The notes under the pieces were generated by a model that made no database searches, had not been told where the DNA came from, and worked only from the letters and a program-made list of their open reading frames with translations. Of a stretch of DNA of 64,000 nucleotides, positions 33,606 through 42,743 are shown in pieces; the stretch's first letter is position 1, and each line of letters starts with the position of its first letter. Source of the DNA: Pseudomonadota bacterium (GTDB lineage: Bacteria; Pseudomonadota; Gammaproteobacteria; Burkholderiales; Burkholderiaceae_B); the NCBI GenBank assembly GCA_023387815.1, contig JAEWHK010000063.1, positions 1 through 64,000 on the forward strand, in the 5' to 3' direction. Position numbers and translations under genes: made by a program.

Positions 33606-35636
33606 ATGTTTCACAAGATTCTTATTGCCAATCGCGGCGAAATCGCCTGCCGCATCGCCGCCACTGCGCGTCGTATGGGCATCCGCACAGTCGCGGTCTA
33701 TTCCGACGCCGATGCCAATGCTGCGCACGTGCAGGCCTGCGACGAGTCCGTCCATATCGGGGCCGCCGAACCTCGCGCCAGCTACCTGCTGGGTGATGTG
33801 ATTCTGAATGCCGCACGCGCCACTGGCGCCCAGGCAGTTCATCCCGGTTACGGCTTTCTGTCGGAAAACGAAGGATTTGCCCAGGCCTGCGAACAGGCCG
33901 GCATTACCTTCATTGGGCCACCGGTATCAGCCATTGCTGCCATGGGCAGCAAATCGGCCGCGAAAGCACTCATGGAAGACGCGGGCGTCCCGCTGGTTCC
34001 CGGCTATCACGGCAAGGATCAGGATCCCGAGCTATTGCACAAGGAAGCAGACCGCATCGGTTATCCGGTACTGATCAAGGCCAGCGCTGGCGGTGGTGGC
34101 AAGGGCATGCGCGTCGTCAACAGCAGCGAAGAGTTCGCGGCGGCGCTGGCATCGTGCAAGCGCGAGGCCATCAGCAGCTTTGGCGACGATATGGTATTGA
34201 TCGAACGCTATCTGACCAAGCCACGACATATTGAAATCCAGGTCTTTGCCGATACCCAGGGCAATGCGGTTTACCTGTTCGAACGCGACTGCTCGGTGCA
34301 GCGTCGTCACCAGAAAGTGATTGAAGAAGCCCCCGCACCGGGCATGACGCCGGAACGCCGCCGCGAAATGGGCGAAGCCGCCGTGTCGGCCGCCAAAGCA
34401 GTGGGCTATGTGGGTGCCGGTACGGTGGAATTCATTGCCGAACCCGATGGCCGCTTCTACTTCATGGAAATGAATACCCGACTGCAGGTCGAACACCCGG
34501 TCACCGAGATGATTACCGGACTGGATCTGGTTGAATGGCAGTTGCGGGTCGCTTGCGGACAGCCCCTTCCATTGGCTCAGGATCAGCTGACCATGAAGGG
34601 ACATGCGATCGAGGCCCGGCTGTATGCCGAGAATCCAGAAAGCGGCTTTTTACCTTCCATCGGCACCATACAGCACCTGCGCCTGCCAGAGCACGTCTCA
34701 TTCCGCAATGGTGATGTACGGGTTGACGGCGGCGTGCGGGAAGGCGACACCATTTCGCCGTACTACGACCCCATGATTGCCAAGCTCATTGTCTGGGGAG
34801 AAAACCGCAAGCAGGCCATTGCACGCATGCACGCGGCTCTGGCGCAAACCCAGGTGGTGGGTGTCAGAACCAACGTGGCTTTCCTGGGCCGTCTCATGGA
34901 AAACAGCGCGTTCGCAACGGCAGACCTGGACACGGGCCTGATCGAAAAGAATCGCGAGCAGTTGCTGCCCCAACATACCGAAGCGCCGCTGGCTGCACTG
35001 GCCTGCGTAGCTGCCACCTGGATCAGCGCGCAGGGACAGACCGGCAATGCTCGCAACAACAAAAGCCAGAGCGCCGATCCCTGGGACAATACCGATGGAT
35101 GGCGCCTGGCGGGTCTGTATCAACAGAACCTGCAGCTTCAGGATGGCGATATCTCGCACAACATCGGCCTGCGCCGTGAAGGTGGACAATGGCAGCTTAC
35201 GCATCAGGATCGCGACTACCCGATGACTTGGTCTTCCGAACAGGACGGTGACGGCTGGCAAACCCAGGTCAATTTGGAGGGTCGCAATTATCGCGCGATT
35301 GTGGTTCGTGAAGATGAACAGGCCTGGCTTTTCGGCGACGCCGAAACCGGCGGCACACGCGTATTCGGCTTACCCGATTTGCTAAGACATGCTGCGGATG
35401 AAGGCACGGAACATGGCGGCAATCTGACCGCCCCCATGCCCGGCAAAATCATTTCGCTGTCGGTCAAGGCGGGAGATACCGTGAAAAAAGGGGATGCACT
35501 GATGGTGATGGAAGCCATGAAAATGGAACACGGCATCAATGCGCCCGCCGACGGCGTGGTTGAAGAAGTCTTCTTCGCCGTGGGAGACCAGGTCTCGGAT
35601 GGTGCAGAATTGATCCGGATCGCAGAAGCGCAATAA
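33606..35636 (+). CDS. liuD: Methylcrotonyl-CoA carboxylase, biotin carboxylase/carrier (alpha) subunit
   Basis: A 676-residue subunit that carboxylates its own biotin with ATP and bicarbonate. Biotin carboxylase occupies about residues 1-450: ILIANRGEIACRIAATARR at the start, the ATP-grasp loop KASAGGGGKGMRVV near 157-170, and EMNTRLQVEHPVTEM near 289-303. A mid-domain of about 140 residues links to the biotin carrier domain, whose acceptor lysine lies in VMEAMKMEHG near residue 638. GGAG precedes the ATG. No enoyl-CoA hydratase (liuC) or HMG-CoA lyase (liuE) gene follows; the operon ends here in this window. Confidence 0.95.
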   Translation: MFHKILIANRGEIACRIAATARRMGIRTVAVYSDADANAAHVQACDESVHIGAAEPRASYLLGDVILNAARATGAQAVHPGYGFLSENEGFAQACEQAGITFIGPPVSAIAAMGSKSAAKALMEDAGVPLVPGYHGKDQDPELLHKEADRIGYPVLIKASAGGGGKGMRVVNSSEEFAAALASCKREAISSFGDDMVLIERYLTKPRHIEIQVFADTQGNAVYLFERDCSVQRRHQKVIEEAPAPGMTPERRREMGEAAVSAAKAVGYVGAGTVEFIAEPDGRFYFMEMNTRLQVEHPVTEMITGLDLVEWQLRVACGQPLPLAQDQLTMKGHAIEARLYAENPESGFLPSIGTIQHLRLPEHVSFRNGDVRVDGGVREGDTISPYYDPMIAKLIVWGENRKQAIARMHAALAQTQVVGVRTNVAFLGRLMENSAFATADLDTGLIEKNREQLLPQHTEAPLAALACVAATWISAQGQTGNARNNKSQSADPWDNTDGWRLAGLYQQNLQLQDGDISHNIGLRREGGQWQLTHQDRDYPMTWSSEQDGDGWQTQVNLEGRNYRAIVVREDEQAWLFGDAETGGTRVFGLPDLLRHAADEGTEHGGNLTAPMPGKIISLSVKAGDTVKKGDALMVMEAMKMEHGINAPADGVVEEVFFAVGDQVSDGAELIRIAEAQ

Positions 35637-35845
35637 AGGCAGGCAGAGGCGTTGCTGACGCACGAGACGCGACAGACTAATCTCACAGCACGCCACATAC
35701 TCCGTTAAAAGCGTTAAGCGCCAGGAAAAGCAACGAGCCTCAGGTGCCGCGTTCCTGGATTTGATGCTGCTTTCCTGGAAACGGTCGGACCGCTACGCCA
35801 TTGCGGCACGCAGCAATCAGCAAAGCTTGTCCGTTTCTGTGGACT

Positions 35846-36196
35846 TTACTGCTCTTCGTCCTGCATTTTGCCGGTGTCCAGCATCTGGCTATTGCCGCCT
35901 TCGCCTACCCAGACAGCCTCCTGCTCCTGCTCGACATCATCAGAGAGCGTGTCCAGCAGTTCGTTGATCTCATCCTGGTAGGTTTCAATCATATCGTCCG
36001 GCAGGCCCAGTGATTCCTGGGCCTCAAGAAAACTGCCGGCACAGACATTGAGCGAATCACGCACTGCCGCTTTATCCGTGACGTTGGCCAGCAGCGCATA
36101 AACGGCGTGCTGCAAGGCAGCCTGCTGAGCCATGCACTGGTTCAGATTATCCGAAAGCTCAATAACCAGGTCTTTCAGTTCCATCTCGTTCTGCAT
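35846..36196 (-). CDS. Small acidic hypothetical protein
   Basis: A 116-residue protein I do not recognise. It is predicted mostly helical, with a leucine/glutamine-rich N-terminal half (LVIELSDNLNQCMAQQAAL), two cysteines near residues 21 and 52, and a very acidic C-terminus. No membrane segment or signal is visible. AAAGGAAC gives a good ribosome site for ATG 36196, and codon use looks normal, so it is likely real. It lies 84 bases downstream of argD on the same strand and may be cotranscribed. The 209 bases between it and liuD show nothing clear. Confidence 0.65.
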   Translation of the reverse strand: MQNEMELKDLVIELSDNLNQCMAQQAALQHAVYALLANVTDKAAVRDSLNVCAGSFLEAQESLGLPDDMIETYQDEINELLDTLSDDVEQEQEAVWVGEGGNSQMLDTGKMQDEEQ

Positions 36197-36280
36197 GATC
36201 GTTCCTTTATGAGTTGCGGTGACAGCCGGAAGCGGTGACGTCCGGCTGCAGGGTTAGATTGTCGGTGCGACAGGATCGCT

Positions 36281-37471
36281 TCAGCCCCTGACTTCGGCGA
36301 TCACTTCATCCAGCCATGTCAGCATCAACTTGATTTCGTCTTCTGTAATATTGAGTGCGGTCATGAAACGCAGCAGATTCGGGCGCGGTGCATTCAGCAG
36401 CATTCCCTCGGGACCACGGTTACGCGCGGCATCCACAATTGCCGGGCCGTCATCCTTGTCCAGGATCAGGGCGCGCAGCAGGCCCATGCCGCGTTCGCCT
36501 TTCATGCCCCATTTGTCGGACAGAGCCAGCAGCCCTTTGGACAATTGTTCCGAGCGTTTCTGCACGGTTTCCATGAAGCCAGGGGCGGTCAGGGCATCGA
36601 ATACCGCCACGCCACCTGCGGTGATCAGCGGATTGCCATTATAGGTACCGCCCTGATCGCCGTATTCAAAGCAGGAAACCTCTTCGCGTGCAAGCATGGC
36701 TGCCAGTGGAATGCCACTGCCAATGCCCTTGCCCAGCGACATGATGTCCGGCTCAATACCGAAAGCCTGATGCGCAAACAGCGTGCCACAACGTCCCATG
36801 CCGGTCTGTACTTCGTCCACGATCAGCAGCATATTGTTTTCGCGGGTGAGTTCACGCAATGCCTTCATAAAGGCTGCATCGGCTGGAACCACACCGCCTT
36901 CACCCTGAACGGGCTCCAGCATGACGCCAACGGTCTTGTCGTCGATCAGGGCTTTGACCGAATCCAGATTGTTCAGTTCAGCCTTGGGAAAGCCGTCGAC
37001 CTGTGGCGCGAACTTTTTATCCCAGCCTTCCTTGCCAGAGGCAGACATGGTGGCCAGCGTACGACCGTGGAAACTGTGATCAAAGGTGATGATCTTGTAG
37101 GCGCCGTTCTTGTGCTTCTGACCCCATTTGCGCGCCAGCTTGATCACGCCTTCATTCGCCTCTGCGCCACTGTTGGTGAAAAATACCTCATCGAAACAGG
37201 AAGCGCCGGTGAGTCGTTTTGCCAGCGCAACAGACGGTTCATTGAAAAACGCGGGAGACGGATTGATCAGCTTGCCTGCCTGTTCGTTGAGCGCTTTGAT
37301 CAGTTCCGGCGGGCAATGGCCCAGGCAATTGACGGCCCATCCCTGAATGCAGTCCAGATATCGCTTGCCGGTATCATCCGTCAGCCAGGAACCCTCACCA
37401 CTGACAAAATACATCGGTGGCCGGGGTGTAATTTCCATGAGCGACTGGGTGTCGGCAGAACTGAAAGACAT
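36281..37471 (-). CDS. argD: Acetylornithine aminotransferase (class III)
   Basis: A 396-residue PLP aminotransferase of arginine synthesis, acting on N-acetylglutamate semialdehyde and glutamate. Motifs are FFTNSGAEANEGVIKLAR near residues 101-118, HSFHGRTLATMSASG near 133, the PLP aspartate in LIVDEVQTGMGRCG near 222 and the Schiff-base lysine in MSLGKGIGSGIPLAAM near 252. Related omega-aminotransferases share these, but the GRTL/FHGRT spacing and length fit ArgD or its succinylornithine paralogue. AAGGAAA precedes the ATG. Confidence 0.9.
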   Translation of the reverse strand: MSFSSADTQSLMEITPRPPMYFVSGEGSWLTDDTGKRYLDCIQGWAVNCLGHCPPELIKALNEQAGKLINPSPAFFNEPSVALAKRLTGASCFDEVFFTNSGAEANEGVIKLARKWGQKHKNGAYKIITFDHSFHGRTLATMSASGKEGWDKKFAPQVDGFPKAELNNLDSVKALIDDKTVGVMLEPVQGEGGVVPADAAFMKALRELTRENNMLLIVDEVQTGMGRCGTLFAHQAFGIEPDIMSLGKGIGSGIPLAAMLAREEVSCFEYGDQGGTYNGNPLITAGGVAVFDALTAPGFMETVQKRSEQLSKGLLALSDKWGMKGERGMGLLRALILDKDDGPAIVDAARNRGPEGMLLNAPRPNLLRFMTALNITEDEIKLMLTWLDEVIAEVRG

Positions 37472-37514
37472 GGCATTTCCTTATAAATGCAAAAGGGATG
37501 AAGGTTAAGTTTTC

Positions 37515-37543
37515 ATTGTATTCAAATTCCCATGCGCTGTCCG
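37515..37543 (-). promoter_or_regulatory. Promoter of argD
   Basis: On the minus strand CGGACA (37543-37538) and TACAAT (37520-37515) are 17 bases apart, 44 bases upstream of the argD start. Confidence 0.55.
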
Positions 37544-37934
37544 GTCTGCGAAAAAATCTGCGCCTGTCTGTGAAAAAAACCAACTATCAGGTGTCGGCAA
37601 GCGCAACGCGAATGCCTGCGGCGGCAAGTTGCAAGACGAACTGGCTGAACTGCCTTAACCACGTTTTTAACCACGTCTGCAATCGACTGAAACAGAACCA
37701 GGAGCCGGCTTGCAACGGTCTTGTCATCGAAAAGTCTTTTTGAATCATGAGCCTGGATCAATCGCGCCCATTTTTTTATGTCGCCGGGCAACAAACCGTT
37801 GCCTGAGTCTTCAAAAACCCGTAAAGTAGAGTCATTAAGCCTGCGTAACGGCTGACGGGTGTGGCCCGTCAAATAGCACCATTTATCTACGCTTTCAGCT
37901 TAATTCAAGGATTTTGAAGGCAGGATGGTGTCAT
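37544..37934. other. Gene-less interval between argD and smg
   Basis: No convincing gene was seen in these 391 bases. The minus-strand frame 37522-37872 lacks a ribosome site and recognisable features. A short perfect hairpin GGCAAC-AAACC-GTTGCC sits at 37787-37803 and a direct repeat TAACCACGT near 37657-37676. A small RNA is possible but unsupported. Confidence 0.4.
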
Positions 37935-37963
37935 TTGACAAAAGGGCTATCATTGAATAAACC
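37935..37963 (+). promoter_or_regulatory. Promoter of smg
   Basis: TTGACA (37935-37940) and TAAACC (37958-37963) are 17 bases apart. The predicted start is only about 11 bases before the smg ATG, so the 5' leader would be very short. Confidence 0.5.
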
Positions 37964-37980
37964 TTTTGAGGAAACGCATT

Positions 37981-38439
37981 ATGTATGATGTCCTGGTTTA
38001 TCTCTTCGAGAACTATTACACTCCGGAATCCTGCCCTTCCGCAGATGTACTGACCAAACGACTCATGGCCGCCGGCTTCGAGCACGAAGACATCGACGAT
38101 GCCATCGGCTGGCTTTTCGGGCTGGCCGAATCCACAGAGAAGTGCGTAGAGCTCACCAGCATGTCCGACACCAGCACCCGCGTCTATACCGCGGGCGAAC
38201 AACAGCACCTTGGCGTTGCCGCTATCGGATTCCTGAGCTTTCTGGAATCTACCGGCGCTGTCGCACCGGCTCTGCGTGAAATCATTATCGATCGCGCCAT
38301 GGCCGCGCCCGAAGCTCCCCTGTCCCTTCAACACATCAAGATCATTACGCTCATGGTGCTGTGGAGCCAGGAGGCGGAAATTGATCATCTGATCCTGGAA
38401 GAACTGGTCACCGAAGACGAAGAGAAACTCTTCCACTGA
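37981..38439 (+). CDS. smg: Smg / DUF494 family protein
   Basis: A 152-residue cytoplasmic protein of the Smg (DUF494) family, conserved in beta- and gammaproteobacteria and often next to dprA and topoisomerase genes, with no settled function. The start MYDVLVYLFENYYTPESCP is diagnostic, and the helical body ends LILEELVTEDEEKLFH. GAGGAAA precedes ATG 37981; a start at 37966 would add five residues without support. No dprA is visible upstream, but topB lies 4.3 kb downstream, keeping part of the usual order. Confidence 0.92.
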   Translation: MYDVLVYLFENYYTPESCPSADVLTKRLMAAGFEHEDIDDAIGWLFGLAESTEKCVELTSMSDTSTRVYTAGEQQHLGVAAIGFLSFLESTGAVAPALREIIIDRAMAAPEAPLSLQHIKIITLMVLWSQEAEIDHLILEELVTEDEEKLFH

Positions 38440-38501
38440 GGGTTTTCAGCTCATTGGCTGGCCGCTGAGCGGTTTTCAGCTGATCGGCTTGCGGCTGATA
38501 G

Positions 38502-38528
38502 GGGTTCTCATGGCAATGAGAGCCCTTT
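38502..38528 (+). terminator. Probable terminator of smg
   Basis: GGGTTCTCAT (38502-38511) pairs with ATGAGAGCCC (38516-38525) through one GU pair, with a GGCA loop, and is followed by TTT. Confidence 0.65.
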
Positions 38529-38735
38529 CCTGCCTGACCGCCCTGTGACAGCTATTTCTGGTCTTTTTCTGACCTTTTTCTGGTCTTCTACGCACGACCG
38601 CCAGTCTGACCTGCAATACCGGGATGCATCGAACCCTTGTCACCTGTCCTTATGACTACCTCTGAAACTGGCCCTTGAAACTGCCGGTATTTGCTATCAT
38701 CTTCGACATCAATCCGTCTTTACACCATCACTATT

Positions 38736-39656
38736 TTGTCCAGTTCGCCCCTGCCGCCCGACACGCTTTATACGGGCCGTTCCTACACAGGTCGTTTTGC
38801 TCCCAGCCCTAGCGGTCCCCTGCACGATGGTTCGCTGGTGGCTGCCATGGCCAGCTATCTGGACGCCCGCGCGCATCGTGGGCAATGGCTGGTAAGAATA
38901 GAAGACATCGATACGCCGCGCGTGGTTGAAGGTGCAGAAAATGTGATACTTAGCCAGCTTCAGGCGCTGGGCATGCATTGGGACGGCGAAGTGATCAGAC
39001 AGTCCGACAGACTGCCACGCTATGCAGAGATTTTTGCGTTGCTGCAGAATCGGGGGCTGATTTACGGCTGCGCCTGTACCCGGCAGGAGATCAATGACCG
39101 GGCGCACGAAGCCGGCCTAGTGGGAGAGGATGGCGAACGTCCCTACTCGGGCACCTGTCGACACGGCGTCCCTGCCGGTAGGACACCCCGGGCCTGGCGC
39201 ATGATCGTTCCCGACGAACCCTATACATTCACCGATCGCTGGGTAGGCAGCCGTGAGCAGAATGTGGCCCGGGCGGTGGGTGACATGATTGTCAAACGTG
39301 CCGACGGGCTCTTCGCCTATCAGCTGGTGGTGGTCGTGGATGATCACGATCAGGGGGTAACCGATGTCGTGCGAGGTCAGGACCTGCTCTCTTCAACCGC
39401 CCGCCAGCATCAATTGGCGCGGATACTGGGCTACACCCCCCCGCGCATGATGCACGTTCCGCTGGTGCTGGACGCCAATGGCAGGAAGCTGTCAAAACAG
39501 AATCATGCCCAGGCCATTGATATGCAGAATCCTCTGAAAAGCCTGCAACGCGCCTGGGCCGCTTTGGGCTTCCCGGTCGTGACGGTAACGAGTGTCCCCA
39601 CTTTCTGGGCAGAAGCCACTCGCGTGTGGCACGACCATTTCAGGATTGGGTCATAA
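38736..39656 (+). CDS. gluQ: Glutamyl-Q tRNA(Asp) synthetase
   Basis: Attaches glutamate to the queuosine base of tRNA-Asp; a truncated GluRS paralogue without anticodon-binding domain. From TTG 38736 it is 306 residues, close to the usual size of about 300. The class I HIGH-like motif is FAPSPSGPLHDGSLVAA near residue 20, and the KMSKS-like motif is GRKLSKQN near 248. A zinc-site pattern of cysteines reads CACTRQEI with YSGTCRHG about 45 residues later. There is no ATG in a sensible place. TTG 38691 would give 321 residues, but a TATCAT hexamer at 38694-38699 overlaps it and may be the promoter, so the later TTG is preferred. Confidence 0.88.
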   Translation: MSSSPLPPDTLYTGRSYTGRFAPSPSGPLHDGSLVAAMASYLDARAHRGQWLVRIEDIDTPRVVEGAENVILSQLQALGMHWDGEVIRQSDRLPRYAEIFALLQNRGLIYGCACTRQEINDRAHEAGLVGEDGERPYSGTCRHGVPAGRTPRAWRMIVPDEPYTFTDRWVGSREQNVARAVGDMIVKRADGLFAYQLVVVVDDHDQGVTDVVRGQDLLSSTARQHQLARILGYTPPRMMHVPLVLDANGRKLSKQNHAQAIDMQNPLKSLQRAWAALGFPVVTVTSVPTFWAEATRVWHDHFRIGS

Positions 39657-39785
39657 GCAGGACAGCAAACGAGGCCGGCAACCAACCTCGACTTGAACCC
39701 CGACCTTGTCTTGGCTGCGTTTCTATTTCCCGCGCCGAGATAGACACAACCTGCGAGTTGTCAGCAGCAAGGCGCCAGCCTCAGA

Positions 39786-42584
39786 TTACAGACGGTTCTG
39801 GTTTTCGTCCAGCAACCCTGTCAGCAACGCCACGCCTTTGTCGTTCACGCGGAATTCGCCAAATTTCGCCTTTGCGAAATGCTCGCCCTTGCCCTCTGGG
39901 AAGAAATAGGCATCAGTCACAAATTTGACGGTATTTCTGCCGGTCTTGCGATAGCGCACCACCACATTGCCCGGTGCCGAAGGTGGAGCCAGTTCTGCCA
40001 TAGTCCGGGAAAAGGCATATACACCGCTGGCATCCGGCGCAAGTTCCACGTAATGATGCGTATTGTCAGAGAAGAGCTCGGCATCATCTCCCGATCTGGA
40101 TGCAAAATTGAGTCTCATATAATCTCCCTGCATCAGTGAACGCGGATCCACGGGCTGCAGCGCCACAATGAACCGCGTTCCGTCGCGAATAATGGCTTCC
40201 TTCTGTGCGATATCGGTGTTGGCAACGGCCAGCACCGCTGCCAGCCCCAGAACGATTGCCGCGGCGACAGGCATGGCGGACGCCGCCCTGCCTTCAAGGC
40301 GATGATTCGCCACAGACGCTGAACTTCCTGAATCCGTCAGTCCCGACGCATCCACAGACACCGAGCCGGCGGCGACCTCTTCTTTTCGCTCCCGCAAGCC
40401 CAGCGGCCGCGTCACCATCCAAAGGAAGGCAACCAGCAACAGCACCGCAGCCTGTGCGATCAGGAAATACGCCTTATCCAGCAGAAGATAATTCAGTTGA
40501 TAATAAAAATGGGCGAGGAAAACGATTACGCTGACAACGCCAATCACCGTCATATTGCGGCGGCCCAGATCAAAGCCCAGCACGCAGAACAGCAGACCAA
40601 GCTGCACGCCAGGCAGATCGCCCCAAAGTACGCCCAGCGCCAGAAGCACCAGCAGCACAATAAGCTGATCGATGGGTGGTACCCGATGACGATGTGCAGA
40701 CCGCCAGGCAACAACAACCGGCAGCAGGGCGAATATGAGATTCCCCACATATAGCAATGGGTTGGAAGCAGGAAGCTGCCATTTACTCAAGGACAGGCCA
40801 AGCAGGTTTTGCGCGCCAGCTGCATCAGCACCAGCGTGTAAAGCGAATTCGTTGCCATACAATAGATAGAACCACAGCGGCAGGACCAGCAGGGCCAATG
40901 CAAAGACGCGATAGCGGCGCGCCCATGCGGCAGGCAGAGCCATCATTGTGAGCGTACCTGCCAGGACAAAGATGGGGGTCAGTTCAAGCATGAAGCCGGA
41001 TCGCCAGTCTCCGGCCAGGAACCTGTATTCATCGCCACCCGATCCCCAGGAAGAAAACGGAGAATATAGCGGCCAGAGGCGGGAAAACATAGCAAGCGCC
41101 GATACTGCGCAAAGAAACTGATACCACGGCACCCGGTAAAAATGATAGAGCGCAATCAGTCCGGCAATCAGCAGCAGAACGGGCCAGGACGCAAAGGTGG
41201 ATACCTCATAGTGGCCATCAAAGACAGCCGCGCCCAGCAGAAGCAGACTGACCAGCATGATGACGGCACAACTGGCCGGCCATTTGCGGCGACCAATCAC
41301 ATATGCAACCAGCCCCGCCAGCAGAAATGCAGCACCTGCCACAAATAACGGGATTTCCAGCACGACGACCAGAACGCTGCCCAGCAGAAAAAGAAATAAA
41401 AAGGAAAACAGAAACAGAAAAGGCGATGACGTCTGAGTCACGGCCGATGTATTGGCAACGTCGTTCTGACCCGCCGCAAGGACCGCCTGTGTATCAGCAA
41501 CGCCATTGTCACCTAAAGCAACCTCAGCTGACTCACTGACCGCTGGGTTCGCCGCCCGTGCCTCCAATGCAGCATCACCGGCATGGCCCGATGTTGTTCT
41601 GTACACCCGTTGCAGCCACCGCAGACAAGCCCACAGACTGATCAACGCACACACGAAGCCCAGCGCAAAGGTGAATTCCAGCGATTCTGTCAGCAGCCAG
41701 CCAAGAGCCAGTGCATATACGCCGACATACAATACAGTAAAAACGGCCAGTTGCGACAGAATGAAAAAATCCGGTCTGATGCGGTAATAGATGCGCATGC
41801 CGGCAGCCACAACCGCTGCCACCAGCACACCCTGCAGGATCATCAGCGGGTCAAATCCATTCTGGAACATGCCTTCCACATACATGGCCACGGTGGCAAA
41901 CAGGGCAACCAGCACGGCAAGTGCCAGTAAGCGGGGAACCACACGATAGGGATCACTATAATGCCCGCGCCGTCCGCCATCTGCACGCAGTCCTTCAGCC
42001 ACAACCAACAGCCCCGCATTCAAACATGCCATGAGCCAGGCATAGCGGGCCAGCGGATACCCGACACTTTCTTCCAGATACGTATCGGCCAGCAGCAGGA
42101 CCATGGCGGTATTGAGCACAACCAGCCACAGCACGGCAAGAAACCAGCTGCGCGATGCCCAGAGCCACGGCAGCATCAGCACCGCCCACCAGCCAAACAG
42201 CGTCCATGGGTCGGCGCCTGTCTGATAGGTCTGACCCAGCAACGCCAGTAACCCCCCAATGGCTACACTGGCCAGAAACAGTGCGCCGGCGTAGGGGGCG
42301 ACCCCTGCCACGCTGTCATTGCCGGATATCAGAGGTTTTCGGCGCTGGCGATGCCCGTGCCAGACAAGGAACAGCGCGATGAGCGTGACCACCACCAGCA
42401 GTCCCTGCACCCCGGCAATGCGCTGAAATTGACTTAAGCCGTCCCAGTTTGCCGCGATGAGCGTGACGATGCCGCTGGCGAGCAGTCCGACGCCCAGCAC
42501 GCGCAGCGCCAGATGAAAAAACCGCCGCCAGTGGAAGGTTTGATCACCCGCAGATTCTGCAAATTTAGTGTTTGGTGCTTGCAT
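39786..42584 (-). CDS. Large membrane protein: DUF2157 + DUF4401 + GDYXXLXY
   Basis: A 932-residue polytopic membrane protein with about 24 hydrophobic segments. The N-terminal 330 residues resemble DUF2157 (opening with WRRFFHLALRVLGVGLL after a short lead). The middle resembles DUF4401, and the last 170 residues form a GDYXXLXY domain, seen here as SLMQGDYMRLNFA near residue 828 and a periplasmic beta-rich end (VALLTGLLDENQNRL). In other bacteria these parts are often separate neighbouring genes; here they are fused. No function is established. Two hydrophilic Ala/Ser/Thr-rich loops near residues 345-380 and 750-785 look like joints. GAGAGG precedes the ATG. Confidence 0.8.
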   Translation of the reverse strand: MQAPNTKFAESAGDQTFHWRRFFHLALRVLGVGLLASGIVTLIAANWDGLSQFQRIAGVQGLLVVVTLIALFLVWHGHRQRRKPLISGNDSVAGVAPYAGALFLASVAIGGLLALLGQTYQTGADPWTLFGWWAVLMLPWLWASRSWFLAVLWLVVLNTAMVLLLADTYLEESVGYPLARYAWLMACLNAGLLVVAEGLRADGGRRGHYSDPYRVVPRLLALAVLVALFATVAMYVEGMFQNGFDPLMILQGVLVAAVVAAGMRIYYRIRPDFFILSQLAVFTVLYVGVYALALGWLLTESLEFTFALGFVCALISLWACLRWLQRVYRTTSGHAGDAALEARAANPAVSESAEVALGDNGVADTQAVLAAGQNDVANTSAVTQTSSPFLFLFSFLFLFLLGSVLVVVLEIPLFVAGAAFLLAGLVAYVIGRRKWPASCAVIMLVSLLLLGAAVFDGHYEVSTFASWPVLLLIAGLIALYHFYRVPWYQFLCAVSALAMFSRLWPLYSPFSSWGSGGDEYRFLAGDWRSGFMLELTPIFVLAGTLTMMALPAAWARRYRVFALALLVLPLWFYLLYGNEFALHAGADAAGAQNLLGLSLSKWQLPASNPLLYVGNLIFALLPVVVAWRSAHRHRVPPIDQLIVLLVLLALGVLWGDLPGVQLGLLFCVLGFDLGRRNMTVIGVVSVIVFLAHFYYQLNYLLLDKAYFLIAQAAVLLLVAFLWMVTRPLGLRERKEEVAAGSVSVDASGLTDSGSSASVANHRLEGRAASAMPVAAAIVLGLAAVLAVANTDIAQKEAIIRDGTRFIVALQPVDPRSLMQGDYMRLNFASRSGDDAELFSDNTHHYVELAPDASGVYAFSRTMAELAPPSAPGNVVVRYRKTGRNTVKFVTDAYFFPEGKGEHFAKAKFGEFRVNDKGVALLTGLLDENQNRL

Positions 42585-42743
42585 GAATGGATTTACCTCT
42601 CGTATTATCCGCGCTTAGACCGACAGAAATGCCAGCCACCAGAAACGGAACTGCTTGCCTTTATCCCTGTCTGGATAATTACCCTGTAGTACACTCAGGT
42701 GAAAAATAACACACAAGCCTGTGTTCCATAACTTCGGAAAACC

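Noticed and set aside
37522..37872. 116-residue minus-strand frame between argD and smg
   Set aside because: No ribosome site, overlaps the argD promoter, Arg/Cys-rich end; considered a chance frame.
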